The notes: generated by a model from the letters alone, not told the origin. Positions 25,257 to 34,249 are shown, numbered from the stretch's first letter. The stretch is DNA of 44,946 nucleotides from Archangium sp. (GCA_030695565.1 JAUYRZ010000097.1:1-44946), one strand, 5' to 3'. Numbers and translations are program-made.

Positions 25257-26258
25257 TCAGGCGACGAGCCGACTCTGAATCGGGCGCGCGATCGATCGCT
25301 TCAGCGTCGAACTCTTTACGAGCGCTGACCGAATCGCAGCGCCGACTGCAGCGGCGACCGGCGGCGGGAACGCGTTGCCGACCTGTCGATACGCTGCGGT
25401 CTTGCCGCCGAAGAACTTCCAGTCGTCAGGAAAGCCCTGGATGCGCGCGACCATGCGCAACGTCAATCGAGGGAAATGGGCTTTCGGAAAGTCGGGGCCT
25501 GGTGCCTCGTTGGCGATCCCACGCCCGTCCACTCCAAGCGTCGCCCACTCACGGCGCGCGCGCGTCGGCCCCAGATCCGGGCCCCCGTGCTTCTTGGAGC
25601 CGCCCACGACAGTCGGCGCGATGCGAGCCGCGCCCTTGGCCCATTCATCTGCGTGCGGCCAACCCCGATCCTCCATCAAGTCGGTTATGACGTCCGCAAC
25701 GTTCGTGCGGTCCGTGCTCGGCGCAGGCCACTTGAAGTGCTTCATCGCTTCGGGACGGAGCGCCACCAGCAGGAAGCGGGGTCGCAGTTGAGGCACTCCG
25801 TAGTCGCATGCGTTCAGGAGTTCCCACTTCACCTCGAACCCCTGTTTGTTGAGCCGCTTGATGATCGTGGCGCGGTACTCGTCGAACTTTCTACTCGCGA
25901 GCCCACGAACATTCTCGAGCAGCACCGCACGGGGATTGATGTCATCGATGAGGTCAAGTGCTCGGGGAAAGAGGTCGCGCTCATCGTTCTTTCCCAACTG
26001 CTTGCCCGCGATGGAGAACGGAGGGCACGGCACGCCTCCAGCCAGCAAGTCCGCTCCACGGAACTCCCGGCCATCAAAGTCCCACAGATCTTTCTTTACC
26101 GGGCGCCAGTTGGGTCGGTTCAGCTTCAGGGTCTCGACCGCGTGAGCATCGATTTCTACGGCGGTGAGGTGCTCAAAGCCTGCTTGCTCAAGCCCGAGCG
26201 CCTGCCCGCCGGCGCCTGCGCAGACTTCGACTGAGGTGAATACTGAACGCTTGGCCAT
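25257..26258 (-). CDS. DNA (cytosine-5) methyltransferase, partner of the NaeI-like enzyme
   Basis: A 333-residue C5-cytosine methylase. Motifs appear in order: I VEVCAGAGGQALGLEQAGF (10-28), IV GGVPCPPFSIAG with the nucleophile Cys78, VI LLENVRGL, VIII RPRFLLV, then IX RMVARIQGFPDDW and X QVGNAFPPPVA. It would protect the site cut by the adjacent NaeI-like enzyme; NaeI itself is paired with an m5C methylase. The ATG at 26258 has an excellent AAGGAGG, so the longer frame is rejected. The pair looks like a self-contained, mobile defence unit. Confidence 0.95.
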   Translation of the reverse strand: MAKRSVFTSVEVCAGAGGQALGLEQAGFEHLTAVEIDAHAVETLKLNRPNWRPVKKDLWDFDGREFRGADLLAGGVPCPPFSIAGKQLGKNDERDLFPRALDLIDDINPRAVLLENVRGLASRKFDEYRATIIKRLNKQGFEVKWELLNACDYGVPQLRPRFLLVALRPEAMKHFKWPAPSTDRTNVADVITDLMEDRGWPHADEWAKGAARIAPTVVGGSKKHGGPDLGPTRARREWATLGVDGRGIANEAPGPDFPKAHFPRLTLRMVARIQGFPDDWKFFGGKTAAYRQVGNAFPPPVAAAVGAAIRSALVKSSTLKRSIARPIQSRLVA

Positions 26259-26489
26259 GAATCCTCCTTGAAGAGGAGCACCACGTACCACAGCCAACCG
26301 ACATTCCCGGACAGGCCGAGCCTACGGTGAGGCCGTTTCAGGTCCGCCAGATGTCAATGGGTGGGTACATCATCACTCGTCTCGCTACGGACTCAGCTCG
26401 CGAGCAGGGCAAATTTGCAATCTGCTCGGGAATCCGGGGGTGCCATGAGATTTCCGAGCCGCGGACTCCGGCATGCCCCGTTCAGCCAA
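26259..26489 (-). promoter_or_regulatory. Ribosome-binding site and promoter region of the methylase
   Basis: AAGGAGG complement at 26263-26269, 4 bp from the ATG at 26258. The remaining gap, 231 bp in all, to the stop of the antiporter gene must hold the methylase promoter. I see no controller-protein box and no other gene I would defend. Confidence 0.5.
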
Positions 26490-27776
26490 TCAAGACGGGC
26501 GGCTGGTTCTGCGTCGCCAGAAACGATCGAGCATCGGCTTGACGCTCGTGCCGTGAATGAGGATCGAGAGCATCACCACCACGATGGTGATCTGAATCAG
26601 CTCGCGATCGAGCGCGCGGGGCAGGCCGTGATTCATCGCGTACATCAAGTAGTACACCGACCCGATCCCCCTGACGCCGAACCACCCCGCGATGCTTCGC
26701 ACCCGCATGGGCGTGTCAGAGCCCAGCAGCCCGAGCATCACGCTCAACGGCCTGGCCACGATGAAGAGGAAGAGCGCCGTGCCCACCGCCCGCAACGTCC
26801 AATCCTCCGTCGAGACCATGCCGCCGAGCAGCAGCACGAGCGTCAGCTCCGAGAGGCGCTCGAGGTGTTCCTTGAAGACGAGCGACTCGGCGCTGACGGT
26901 GAGCGGCACGTCGGGCGTCGCCTTCTCGGGCACGAGCAGCCCCTGGCGATCTTTGTGCGCACCCGACAAGACGAGCTCGGTCTGCCGCAGCGCCACGCCA
27001 GAGAAGAACACCGCCAGAAAGCCCCAGGCCTCGAACGCCACGCTGACCCCGTAGACGACGGCGATGAGCCCGAGCGCGACGAGATCATCCAGCACCTCGT
27101 GCTTCGGCGCCTTGCCGCGCAACATCCACCCCAACCGCGCCAGGCCCGCGCCCCCCAGCACGCCGATGGCCATCGCCGCGAGCGTCGCCCAGAGCACGTC
27201 GACCATCACCCAGCGCCAACCGAAGTCACCCAGCTCGTGCGCGCCCAGCAACCCCAACCCCAGCATCACGAAGGGGAAGGCCGCTCCGTCGTTCATGCCG
27301 GCCTCACAGGTGAGCGTGAAGCGAAGCTGATCGCGATCATCGGGGTGGCGCGACTGCACGTCAGTGGCGAGCACCGGGTCGGTCGGCGCGAGGATGGCCC
27401 CGAGCAAGATGCCTGCCCCCAACGGCAGGCCCAGCACGAAGTACGTGAAGGCGGCCACCAGCCCCACGCTCAAGGTCATCGACACCCACGCGAGCCGAAC
27501 GGCCGGCGCCCACCGTTTGCGCGTCAGGGGCACCGGCATCTTCACGCCCGCCGAGAAGAGCGAGATCAACACCGCGATCTCCGTGAGGGTCTCCAGCAGG
27601 TGCGATTGTTCGCGCGCGTTGAAGGCGAAGATGTTGAGCGCCATCGGCCCCAGCACCAGGCCCACGCACAGATAAATGATGCTCGAGGTGAAGGGCAGCC
27701 GCGACAGGCTGGTCGTCGCCAGGCCGCGCGCCAGCATCAGGCAGCCGACCAGGATGAACCAATGCGTGGTGGTCAT
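26490..27776 (-). CDS. CPA1-family cation:proton antiporter (NhaP-like)
   Basis: A 428-residue membrane protein with about 12 helices. CPA1 landmarks are TDPVLATDV (132-140) and CEAGMNDGAAFPFV (157-170) with the paired Asn162-Asp163 typical of electroneutral NhaP/NHE exchangers. It exchanges a monovalent cation (Na+ or K+) for H+ across the inner membrane. There is no long cytoplasmic tail. It starts 52 bp after the channel/binding-protein fusion on the same strand, so the two may share a transcript. Ion specificity cannot be told from sequence. Confidence 0.9.
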   Translation of the reverse strand: MTTTHWFILVGCLMLARGLATTSLSRLPFTSSIIYLCVGLVLGPMALNIFAFNAREQSHLLETLTEIAVLISLFSAGVKMPVPLTRKRWAPAVRLAWVSMTLSVGLVAAFTYFVLGLPLGAGILLGAILAPTDPVLATDVQSRHPDDRDQLRFTLTCEAGMNDGAAFPFVMLGLGLLGAHELGDFGWRWVMVDVLWATLAAMAIGVLGGAGLARLGWMLRGKAPKHEVLDDLVALGLIAVVYGVSVAFEAWGFLAVFFSGVALRQTELVLSGAHKDRQGLLVPEKATPDVPLTVSAESLVFKEHLERLSELTLVLLLGGMVSTEDWTLRAVGTALFLFIVARPLSVMLGLLGSDTPMRVRSIAGWFGVRGIGSVYYLMYAMNHGLPRALDRELIQITIVVVMLSILIHGTSVKPMLDRFWRRRTSRPS

Positions 27777-27828
27777 GCGCCCCCTGCTTCAGATTTGATC
27801 GCCCCCCCGCCCGCCCGCCACGAGGGTG

Positions 27829-30204
27829 CTACCTGTTGGAGGGGGCCCCTTTCCGGTGCCACTCCGAGACGTTCCACCACAACGACTCGGCCTGACCCCA
27901 CTCGGGCCCTTCCAGGTCGGCGCGCACCGCGGCCAGCCGGGAGGTGAGCACCAGCGGCAGCATGGGCAACCTCGTGAACCACGCCCGTTGCATGTGAGCC
28001 TCCAGCGAGGCGCGTCGTTCGGCATAGAGCGACGCGTCGAAGGCCTCATAGCGCTCGGCCATCTCGTCGTCGTAGTGCGGGCCGACTGCCTTACTCATGT
28101 CGGGCGTTCCCTCGGGCGCCGCCACGTTCATGAAAGGGCCGGGCGAGTTGGTTTCTCGCCCCAGCAGCGCCAGCCCCTCGAAGTCACCGCGTTGAACCGC
28201 CTGATCCAGCTGGTCCCGCTGCACGATCTGAACCTCCACGCCCGCCGCCTTCAGGTTGGCCTCGATGAGCCGGGCGAGCAACGCGTGCGTCTCGCTCTCT
28301 GCATGGATCGGCTCGACGTTCAGCGTCACCCGGCTCAGCTCGAGCCGCGCTGCCCTCGGCGCGGTGAGCTCGGGCTCTGCGCGCCAGCCCCACCCCACCC
28401 GGGTGGGCATGGGCTCGAGCGCCTTCACCATGGCGAGCCGATCCAACGTGGTCAGCAAGGCCTGCCGCGCCTCCAGCGAACTCCACGGGGGCCCGCTCAG
28501 GTTCGGCACCAGCACCCAGAGCAGCTCGCCGGGCTGCTCCAGCACCTTGACGCGCGCGTCGCCCTTGAGCAGCTCGTAGCCGTCGGCCGTCAACGTGGGC
28601 ACGACATCGACCTCGTTGGAGAGGAGCGCCTTGACCGCCTCTTCCGGGGTGAGCAGCTTTGCTTCCACACGCTCGAAGGCCGGCTTCATCGCCGCGAACT
28701 GCTCGTTGCGGCGCAGCGTGTGTTTCGTGCCCTTCTCGAATTCGCCCAGCATGAAGGCGCCGCTGGTGGCGATCAGCCCGTCGTTGTTCGCCTGGCTCAG
28801 CGCCGCTCGCCCGCCATCGGCTGCGTAGAGGGCGGCGCTCTTCGGAAACACCGCGAAGCCCGCCAGCCACTCGGTGCGCCGCTCTGAATACGTGACGTCG
28901 ATGGTGCGATCGTCGATGCGCGCGATGTTCACGCGCTGCGCGTCGGTCACGGCATTCAGCGAGAAGATGAGATCGTCCGAGGTGATCCTCGTGCCGTCGC
29001 TCCAGCGTGCGTCGGCGCGCAGCGCCCAGCGAATGCGCATGCCTCCATCAGGCAACAACCGCACCAGCGAGTTGGTCATCGCCGGCGCTTCCTTCGCCAG
29101 CATCGGCCGGAAGGTGCCATCGGCCGCGCGCACCACCAGCGCTCCACGCCGCGCAGGGAGCTCACCTCCGCCCGGGTTGTCCATCGACGTCACCGCCACC
29201 CGCAGCAGCGGCTGCGTGGGAAACGGGTTGTTCGGCACCACGGGCTCTTCAGGGCCGGGCTGCCAGAGGGCGCCCGTCACGAGGCTCAACACCCCGACCG
29301 CGGAGAGGATGGGCAGCAGGAACAAGCCCAGTCGATCGCCTCGCTGCGCGGTCTCGTGTTTCGCCTCGCTGAGCCGGAACGCGATGATGCTCAGCAGCAG
29401 CGTGGCCGCGACGAAGACGTACGCACCCAGGAAGAGTTTGTCGGCCGCCACCAGGTACGTGACGTTCGGGAGCGTGTCGGCCTGCGTGTAATGAAAGGCG
29501 ATGCACGAGAGCAGCGCGGTGATGCCCATCGCCGAGCGCACGTCGAGCCGCTCGGGAGGCAGGAGCAGCGCCAGCAACGCCACGAGCAGGATCAACGCCA
29601 GCGGCAGCGCGAACTTGATGAGGTAGGGGCCGAAGGGGCGGCGCATCTCCACCGAGAAGGTCGCGAGGCCCTGCCGGGCGTTCTTGCCCTCGCGCGCGAT
29701 GCTCCCGAGATCGGAGCCGTAGACGCGTTCTTCGGAGCTCGCGGCGAACTGAGGCTCGTACGACCAGCCGCTCACCGAGAACGACGGGCTCATGCCGCTC
29801 GCGCCCAGGTCAGGCACCAGCCGGCCGTCAGCGTTGTTGAGGCCGAAGATGATGGGCAGCGTCTGCCGATCGAATGGAAACGCGTGCACGGGAAACTCCC
29901 CGCGGAACGTGCCCTGCACCCGCCAGTGCAGGGAATACCACTCGGCTTCGTGCTCGGTGCTGAGCACCTCCTTCGACTCGATCTCCCCGTTCTCGAACGT
30001 GACGTTCGGGGGCACCTCGTCACCCAGCCACTTCATCCACACGTGGAGATCGGCCTTGAAGCGCCCGGCCTTCAAGTCGAAGTCGGACACGTCGGTCAGG
30101 TACATGCCCACGTAGACGTGGTGCGGAGCGATCGTCGCGGCGGTGGTGATGGTGGTGGTGGGGGAAGCCGCGGCGCACAGAATCAGACTCAAGGCTGAGA
30201 ACAC
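27829..30204 (-). CDS. Pentameric ligand-gated ion channel fused to a solute-binding protein domain
   Basis: A 791-residue protein in one uninterrupted frame. After a signal peptide (about 1-20), residues 28-190 form the pentameric-channel extracellular sandwich: VGMYLTDVSDFDLKAGRF, then the loop Phe109-Pro-Phe-Asp112 that stands for the Cys-loop in bacteria. Membrane helices are about 195-215, 222-241, 252-276 and 291-312. M2 (LDVRSAMGITALLSCIAFHY) has Arg at 0', Asp at -2', Thr at 6', Leu at 9' and Ala at 13', close to ELIC. A Pro-rich linker (313-333) leads to an SBP_bac_5 domain (334-785; RWALRADARWSDGTRITSDD and a second lobe with GVEVQIVQRD). M4 exits to the periplasm, placing this domain next to the sandwich. 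GTG start. An antiporter gene follows 52 bp on. Confidence 0.88.
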   Translation of the reverse strand: MFSALSLILCAAASPTTTITTAATIAPHHVYVGMYLTDVSDFDLKAGRFKADLHVWMKWLGDEVPPNVTFENGEIESKEVLSTEHEAEWYSLHWRVQGTFRGEFPVHAFPFDRQTLPIIFGLNNADGRLVPDLGASGMSPSFSVSGWSYEPQFAASSEERVYGSDLGSIAREGKNARQGLATFSVEMRRPFGPYLIKFALPLALILLVALLALLLPPERLDVRSAMGITALLSCIAFHYTQADTLPNVTYLVAADKLFLGAYVFVAATLLLSIIAFRLSEAKHETAQRGDRLGLFLLPILSAVGVLSLVTGALWQPGPEEPVVPNNPFPTQPLLRVAVTSMDNPGGGELPARRGALVVRAADGTFRPMLAKEAPAMTNSLVRLLPDGGMRIRWALRADARWSDGTRITSDDLIFSLNAVTDAQRVNIARIDDRTIDVTYSERRTEWLAGFAVFPKSAALYAADGGRAALSQANNDGLIATSGAFMLGEFEKGTKHTLRRNEQFAAMKPAFERVEAKLLTPEEAVKALLSNEVDVVPTLTADGYELLKGDARVKVLEQPGELLWVLVPNLSGPPWSSLEARQALLTTLDRLAMVKALEPMPTRVGWGWRAEPELTAPRAARLELSRVTLNVEPIHAESETHALLARLIEANLKAAGVEVQIVQRDQLDQAVQRGDFEGLALLGRETNSPGPFMNVAAPEGTPDMSKAVGPHYDDEMAERYEAFDASLYAERRASLEAHMQRAWFTRLPMLPLVLTSRLAAVRADLEGPEWGQAESLWWNVSEWHRKGAPSNR

Positions 30205-30352
30205 GGGCGCACCATAGCGGAGCCGCCCGCCTCAAAGCTGGTAGACCCCGGAGCAGCACCTCGCCGCGCGCGCTGGAGGGCGTGAGTCGCCGGCGTGACG
30301 GTGGAAAAATGCGCGGCTTTCGCCCGAAAGCAAGAGTGATACCCGGACAGCC
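30205..30352. promoter_or_regulatory. Divergent promoter region
   Basis: 148 bp between the start of the channel fusion (minus) and the protease-like lipoprotein (plus). It must carry promoters for both. No clear -10/-35 boxes or operator palindromes are visible to me. Confidence 0.4.
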
Positions 30353-32002
30353 ATGAATCGGACCTTGATCTTCGCGGCGGTGGTGATCCTCGGCTGTTCA
30401 GAACTCCCGATGAGCGGCACGGGTGGGGGTGCCGGTGGTGGTTCCACGGGTGGTGGAGGCGGCGGCTTCGGCAACACCGGCGGCGGCTTCATGATGGGGG
30501 CTGGCGCGGGCCCGGGGAGCGGTACCATCACCGCGAGCTCCGGCTTCCGCAGCAAGCCCCACGGGTTCTCCTTCGAGAACTACACCAATGAAGGCGTCAC
30601 CAACCTCACCAGCGTCGAGCTGCGCCGGCTCTTCGGTGACGCCGTGTGCGCGACCCTCGAGAACGGCGCCTGCACCCTCACGCCCGTGGCGACGCAGTGG
30701 ATGGAACAAGCCAACGGCGCCATGAACGGCGGCCACTGCTTCGGCATGTCGCACACCGCGCTGCTCATGCAGAAGGGCACGCTCGCCGCCAGCGCGTTCG
30801 GCGGCCCTGACGCGTTCGCGCTCCAGAAAGGCGACGAGCGGCTGCAACGGGAGATCGCCTACTGGATGTCGACGCAGTTCACGGCGCCCGGCAACAGGTC
30901 GATCACCAGCACCCGGCCCACGCCCAACGAGCTGCTCACTCAGCTCGCCGAGGGGTGGGCCCGCAACGAGCGCTTCACGCTGGCCTTCTTCATGCGCCAG
31001 GGCGGTGGCGGGCACGCGGTGACACCGCACTCGCTGCAGACGCTGCCTAACGGCAAGGTCGAGCTCGTCGTCTACGACAACAACTACCCGAACGCAGATC
31101 GGGCGATCACCTTCGACGCAGCGGCCAACAGCTGGTCGTACAGCGCCTCGGTCAACCCCATGGCGCCTGCGTCGGGCTACGACGGCGACGCGACGACCCG
31201 CAACATCTTCGCGGTCCCCGTGGCCGACGCCGAACAACCGCAGCAGTGCACCTTCTGTGGCAACGCGAGCCCCACCAACGCGATGGCGGCCCCTCGAACC
31301 GTCAGCGCGCTGGGCGGGGGCGATCTGGTGGTCGACGACGGGCAGGGGCACCAGGTCGGCACCGACGGCGCCGAGGTCGGCAACACCTTCCCGGGTGCAC
31401 AGGTGCTCGCCCCGCTCTCGGCTGAGCTGTACGCCGATGACACCGAGCCGCGGTACGTCATCCCCGCTGGCTCCGATCTCACCGTCACCCTGAGCGGTGC
31501 ACGCCTCGCCGCGCGGGCCGCGTCGTCGGTCTCGATCGTCGGCCCGGGCTACGCCCTCTCCGTGGAGGGGTTGCAGCTCGATCCGGGACAGACCGATCAG
31601 CTCTGGGTGAGCGCCGACGGGCAGGCCGTGGGCTACGCCACGCAGGGCCCCGAGACGCCGACGGTCTTCAACACCTTCACCACTGCGGGCGACGACTTCG
31701 AAGTGGGTGTGCAGGTGGTCAGTGATGCCGATGGCGCTCAGTTTCTGCTCGAGCGCGCGGGCTCGGTCGTCGCGCTCAAGCTCAGCGGCGCCGGGGCAAC
31801 CCAATACGGTGTGCTCCTGACGCGCGTGGGGGCCAACGGCAGCGAGCACTTCCTGCACGCCGGCACCGCGCTCCAGGGTGACGCGACGCTCTCGTTCGAC
31901 CTCGCCACGTGGGCGGGCAACGGCTCGCCCCTGACGCTCTCAGTCGACCTGGGTTCAGACGGGAGCGTCGACCAGACCGAAGTGCTGGTCGATCAAGACT
32001 GA
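30353..32002 (+). CDS. Lipoprotein with papain-like Cys/His/Asn signature
   Basis: A 549-residue lipoprotein. The lipobox Cys is residue 15 (VILGC), followed by a long glycine-rich linker (22-57) typical of myxobacterial surface lipoproteins. The catalytic-looking core has Cys129 in GGHCFGMS, His221 in GGGGHAVTPH and Asp242-Asn243-Asn244 in YDNNYP, an order and spacing found in papain-like or transglutaminase-fold peptidases. The C-terminal half is beta-rich and ends with an acidic segment (DLGSDGSVDQTEVLVDQD). Peptidase activity is predicted, not proven. It is divergent from the channel fusion. Confidence 0.72.
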   Translation: MNRTLIFAAVVILGCSELPMSGTGGGAGGGSTGGGGGGFGNTGGGFMMGAGAGPGSGTITASSGFRSKPHGFSFENYTNEGVTNLTSVELRRLFGDAVCATLENGACTLTPVATQWMEQANGAMNGGHCFGMSHTALLMQKGTLAASAFGGPDAFALQKGDERLQREIAYWMSTQFTAPGNRSITSTRPTPNELLTQLAEGWARNERFTLAFFMRQGGGGHAVTPHSLQTLPNGKVELVVYDNNYPNADRAITFDAAANSWSYSASVNPMAPASGYDGDATTRNIFAVPVADAEQPQQCTFCGNASPTNAMAAPRTVSALGGGDLVVDDGQGHQVGTDGAEVGNTFPGAQVLAPLSAELYADDTEPRYVIPAGSDLTVTLSGARLAARAASSVSIVGPGYALSVEGLQLDPGQTDQLWVSADGQAVGYATQGPETPTVFNTFTTAGDDFEVGVQVVSDADGAQFLLERAGSVVALKLSGAGATQYGVLLTRVGANGSEHFLHAGTALQGDATLSFDLATWAGNGSPLTLSVDLGSDGSVDQTEVLVDQD

Positions 32003-32115
32003 GCACACAGCTTGCCCTCGCGTTCGTGCATCGCGTGCGGTGAGTCGGCGATCGCCCTCAACGAAATCGTAAGCGCGACACAGTTCAGAACTCGAGTCTG
32101 ATAGGCGGGCGCCCG

Positions 32116-34245
32116 ATGGAAACGCTCAGCGAACGAGAAGCGGCTGCTCTCGCCGAAGAAGAGGCCTTCCTCACCAGGGTCCAGACCGCGCTGGACGTCG
32201 CGAAGGCGGCGGCTCCGGCGGCCCGGGTCTCGGTGTCCAACGACGAGCTGCGTGCGCTGCGTGAAGAGGCGGCCTCGGAAGACGAAGACGACGTGGGCAC
32301 GCTGCTGCACGAGCTGGCGGTGCGCCAGAAGCTCTCGGCGCGCACCCAGCCGGTGTTGCCTGATGGCCGCTCGCCGTACCTCGCACACCTTCGGCTCGAA
32401 GAAGCGGGCGAGTCGCGCGACTACCTGCTCGGGCATGGCACCTTCATCGACACGCGGCAGAACCTGCGGGTGGTCGATTGGCGCGTCGCCCCGGTGGCGC
32501 AGCTGTTCTACCGATACCGCGAGGGCGATCACTTCGAGGAGCAGCTCCCCGGGCGGCTGGCCACGGGCACCGTGACGTTGCGGCGCGTGGTGGTGATTCA
32601 CCAGGGCAAGTTGATGCAGCTGCTGGGTGACGACTTCTCGATCTTCCGTGACGTGAACGGGGCGTGGCGCTCGAGGGGCAGCAGCTCGCTGGCCACCGGA
32701 GGCGCGGGGACTTCGGCGCGTGATGGGCAGCTGGGTGTGTCGATCGGTGCACAGGCGAAGGGCACCCGGGTCGACGTGACGGCCTTGTTGGACGCCGAGC
32801 AGTACGCGGCCATCGCCGCCCCGGCCGACGAGCCGTTGCTGGTGCTGGGCAGCGCAGGCAGCGGCAAGACCACGGTCGCCCTGCACCGGCTGGCGCGGTT
32901 GACGGTGGGCGCGCCCGAGAAGATTCCGCTCGTGCGTGCGCGGGTGGTGGTGCCTGAGCCGGGTCTCGCTCGCCTGGCGCAGCGGCTGCTCGCGCCGTTG
33001 TTGCCTGCCCCCGAAGGCGATGACGACGTCGGCCCCGAGGTGGTGCACACGCTCGATGATTTCCTCCTGCGCATGGCGCGGCGTGCGTTCGGCCCCCTGC
33101 CCCGGGTGAACATGGAGCCGCCGGCCCTGGTCACCTCGCTCAAGCGGCATCCGGCCCTCTACGACGCGCTCCGGGAGGCGGTCTCGGCGGAGAAGACGGT
33201 CAAGGCCGAGCTGCGCCCGTTGTGGCGGCAGCTGGCGTTGTTCCTGTCTGACTCGGTGTTCCTCGCCAACGTGGTGAACCTGGCGAAAGGCACGCTGCCC
33301 AGCACGGCCATCGCCGAGTGCATCGAGCACACCTCGAATCAACTGCAGACGAAGTTCAACGCGAGGGACATCACCGATGCGTCGAGGCGCACCACCATCG
33401 ATGGGCGTGGCCTCGATGAAGGCACGCCCGATGAGCTCGCGGGCTCGATCGACGTGGAAGATCTGCCGCTGCTGCTCTCGATGTTGTCGTGGCGCAACGC
33501 GCTGAACCTGCCGCAGGCCTCGCACCTGGTGCTCGACGAAGCGGAAGACTTCTCGCTGTTCGACTTCGAGACGCTGCGGGCGATCACCAGAGAGTTCGAG
33601 GGCCTCACGCTGGCCGGTGACGAGGCGCAGCAGACGCACTCGTCGTTCGCCGGTTGGCAGCGCAGCCTGGAGGTCGCGGGCGCCGGAGGGGCTGCCACGG
33701 TGCGGTTGACCACCAGCTACCGCTGCCCGCGGCCGATCGCCGAGCTGGCCCGGCAGGTGTTGGGGCATCTGGCGCCGCAGACGCCGGCGAAGGCGTCGCG
33801 CGAAGGGGTGCCGGTCGGCCGGTTTCATTTCCCGGGCGAGGCGCCGGCACACTTGTTCCTGGCGGGGGCGCTCAAGGATCTGCTCGAGGCCGAGCCGCAT
33901 GCGTCGGTCGCGGTCATCACCGCGGATGCCGCGGCGGCGCGCCGGTTCTTCCCGTTGGTCTCTCACCTGCCGCAGACCCGGTTGGTCGAGCGCGGTGAGT
34001 TCCCCTTCACGCCGGGTCTCGACGTCACAGACGTCGACTCAGTGAAGGGCCTCGAGTGGGACTACGTGGTGATCGCCGACGCGAACGCGATGAACTGGCC
34101 GGGCACCGATGAAGGCCGGCGGCGGTTGCACGTGGCGGTGACGAGGGCCTCGCATCAGCTCTGGTTGGTCAGCCCGGGCACGCCGTCTCAACTGATCGCC
34201 GCTGAGCTCCCTCTCCCTGCGCCCGCGGGGAGAGGGCCGGGGTGA
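32116..34245 (+). CDS. HelD-like UvrD-family ATPase (RNA polymerase recycling)
   Basis: A 709-residue superfamily 1 ATPase. The region RSPYLAHLRLE, then GTFIDTRQNLRVVDWRVAPV and AQLFYRY, is characteristic of HelD-type proteins. Walker A is GSAGSGKT (245-252), the Walker B is HLVLDEAEDFS, and motif VI is LHVAVTRASHQLWLV. The N-terminal acidic helical segment could be the arm that enters RNA polymerase. HelD proteins release stalled or inactive RNA polymerase from DNA. The last 12 residues (PLPAPAGRGPG) are encoded by a palindromic repeat that also holds the stop and the start of the next gene. Confidence 0.82.
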   Translation: METLSEREAAALAEEEAFLTRVQTALDVAKAAAPAARVSVSNDELRALREEAASEDEDDVGTLLHELAVRQKLSARTQPVLPDGRSPYLAHLRLEEAGESRDYLLGHGTFIDTRQNLRVVDWRVAPVAQLFYRYREGDHFEEQLPGRLATGTVTLRRVVVIHQGKLMQLLGDDFSIFRDVNGAWRSRGSSSLATGGAGTSARDGQLGVSIGAQAKGTRVDVTALLDAEQYAAIAAPADEPLLVLGSAGSGKTTVALHRLARLTVGAPEKIPLVRARVVVPEPGLARLAQRLLAPLLPAPEGDDDVGPEVVHTLDDFLLRMARRAFGPLPRVNMEPPALVTSLKRHPALYDALREAVSAEKTVKAELRPLWRQLALFLSDSVFLANVVNLAKGTLPSTAIAECIEHTSNQLQTKFNARDITDASRRTTIDGRGLDEGTPDELAGSIDVEDLPLLLSMLSWRNALNLPQASHLVLDEAEDFSLFDFETLRAITREFEGLTLAGDEAQQTHSSFAGWQRSLEVAGAGGAATVRLTTSYRCPRPIAELARQVLGHLAPQTPAKASREGVPVGRFHFPGEAPAHLFLAGALKDLLEAEPHASVAVITADAAAARRFFPLVSHLPQTRLVERGEFPFTPGLDVTDVDSVKGLEWDYVVIADANAMNWPGTDEGRRRLHVAVTRASHQLWLVSPGTPSQLIAAELPLPAPAGRGPG

Positions 34246-34249
34246 GGGG
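34209..34249 (+). repeat. Interspersed palindromic repeat, copy 9, at the HelD/MFS gene junction
   Basis: CCCTCTCCC (34209-34217), GGGAGAGGG (34228-34236), then CCGGGGTGAGGG. The GTGA inside the tail (34242-34245) is both the HelD stop and the MFS start. Confidence 0.88.

Noticed and set aside
24305-26258. Depletion of GCCGGC sites as a sign of a long-resident NaeI-type system
   Set aside because: The site is present in the window, for example at 26208-26213 and 34563-34568, so there is no obvious avoidance.
26327-26542. 71-codon plus-strand frame in the gap upstream of the methylase
   Set aside because: No ribosome-binding site, overlaps the antiporter end in antisense, and no recognisable family.
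26361-27947. 528-codon plus-strand open frame
   Set aside because: Antisense to the antiporter; His/Arg/Gln-rich shadow.
31993-33966. 657-codon minus-strand open frame
   Set aside because: Antisense to the HelD-like gene, with shadow composition and no domains.
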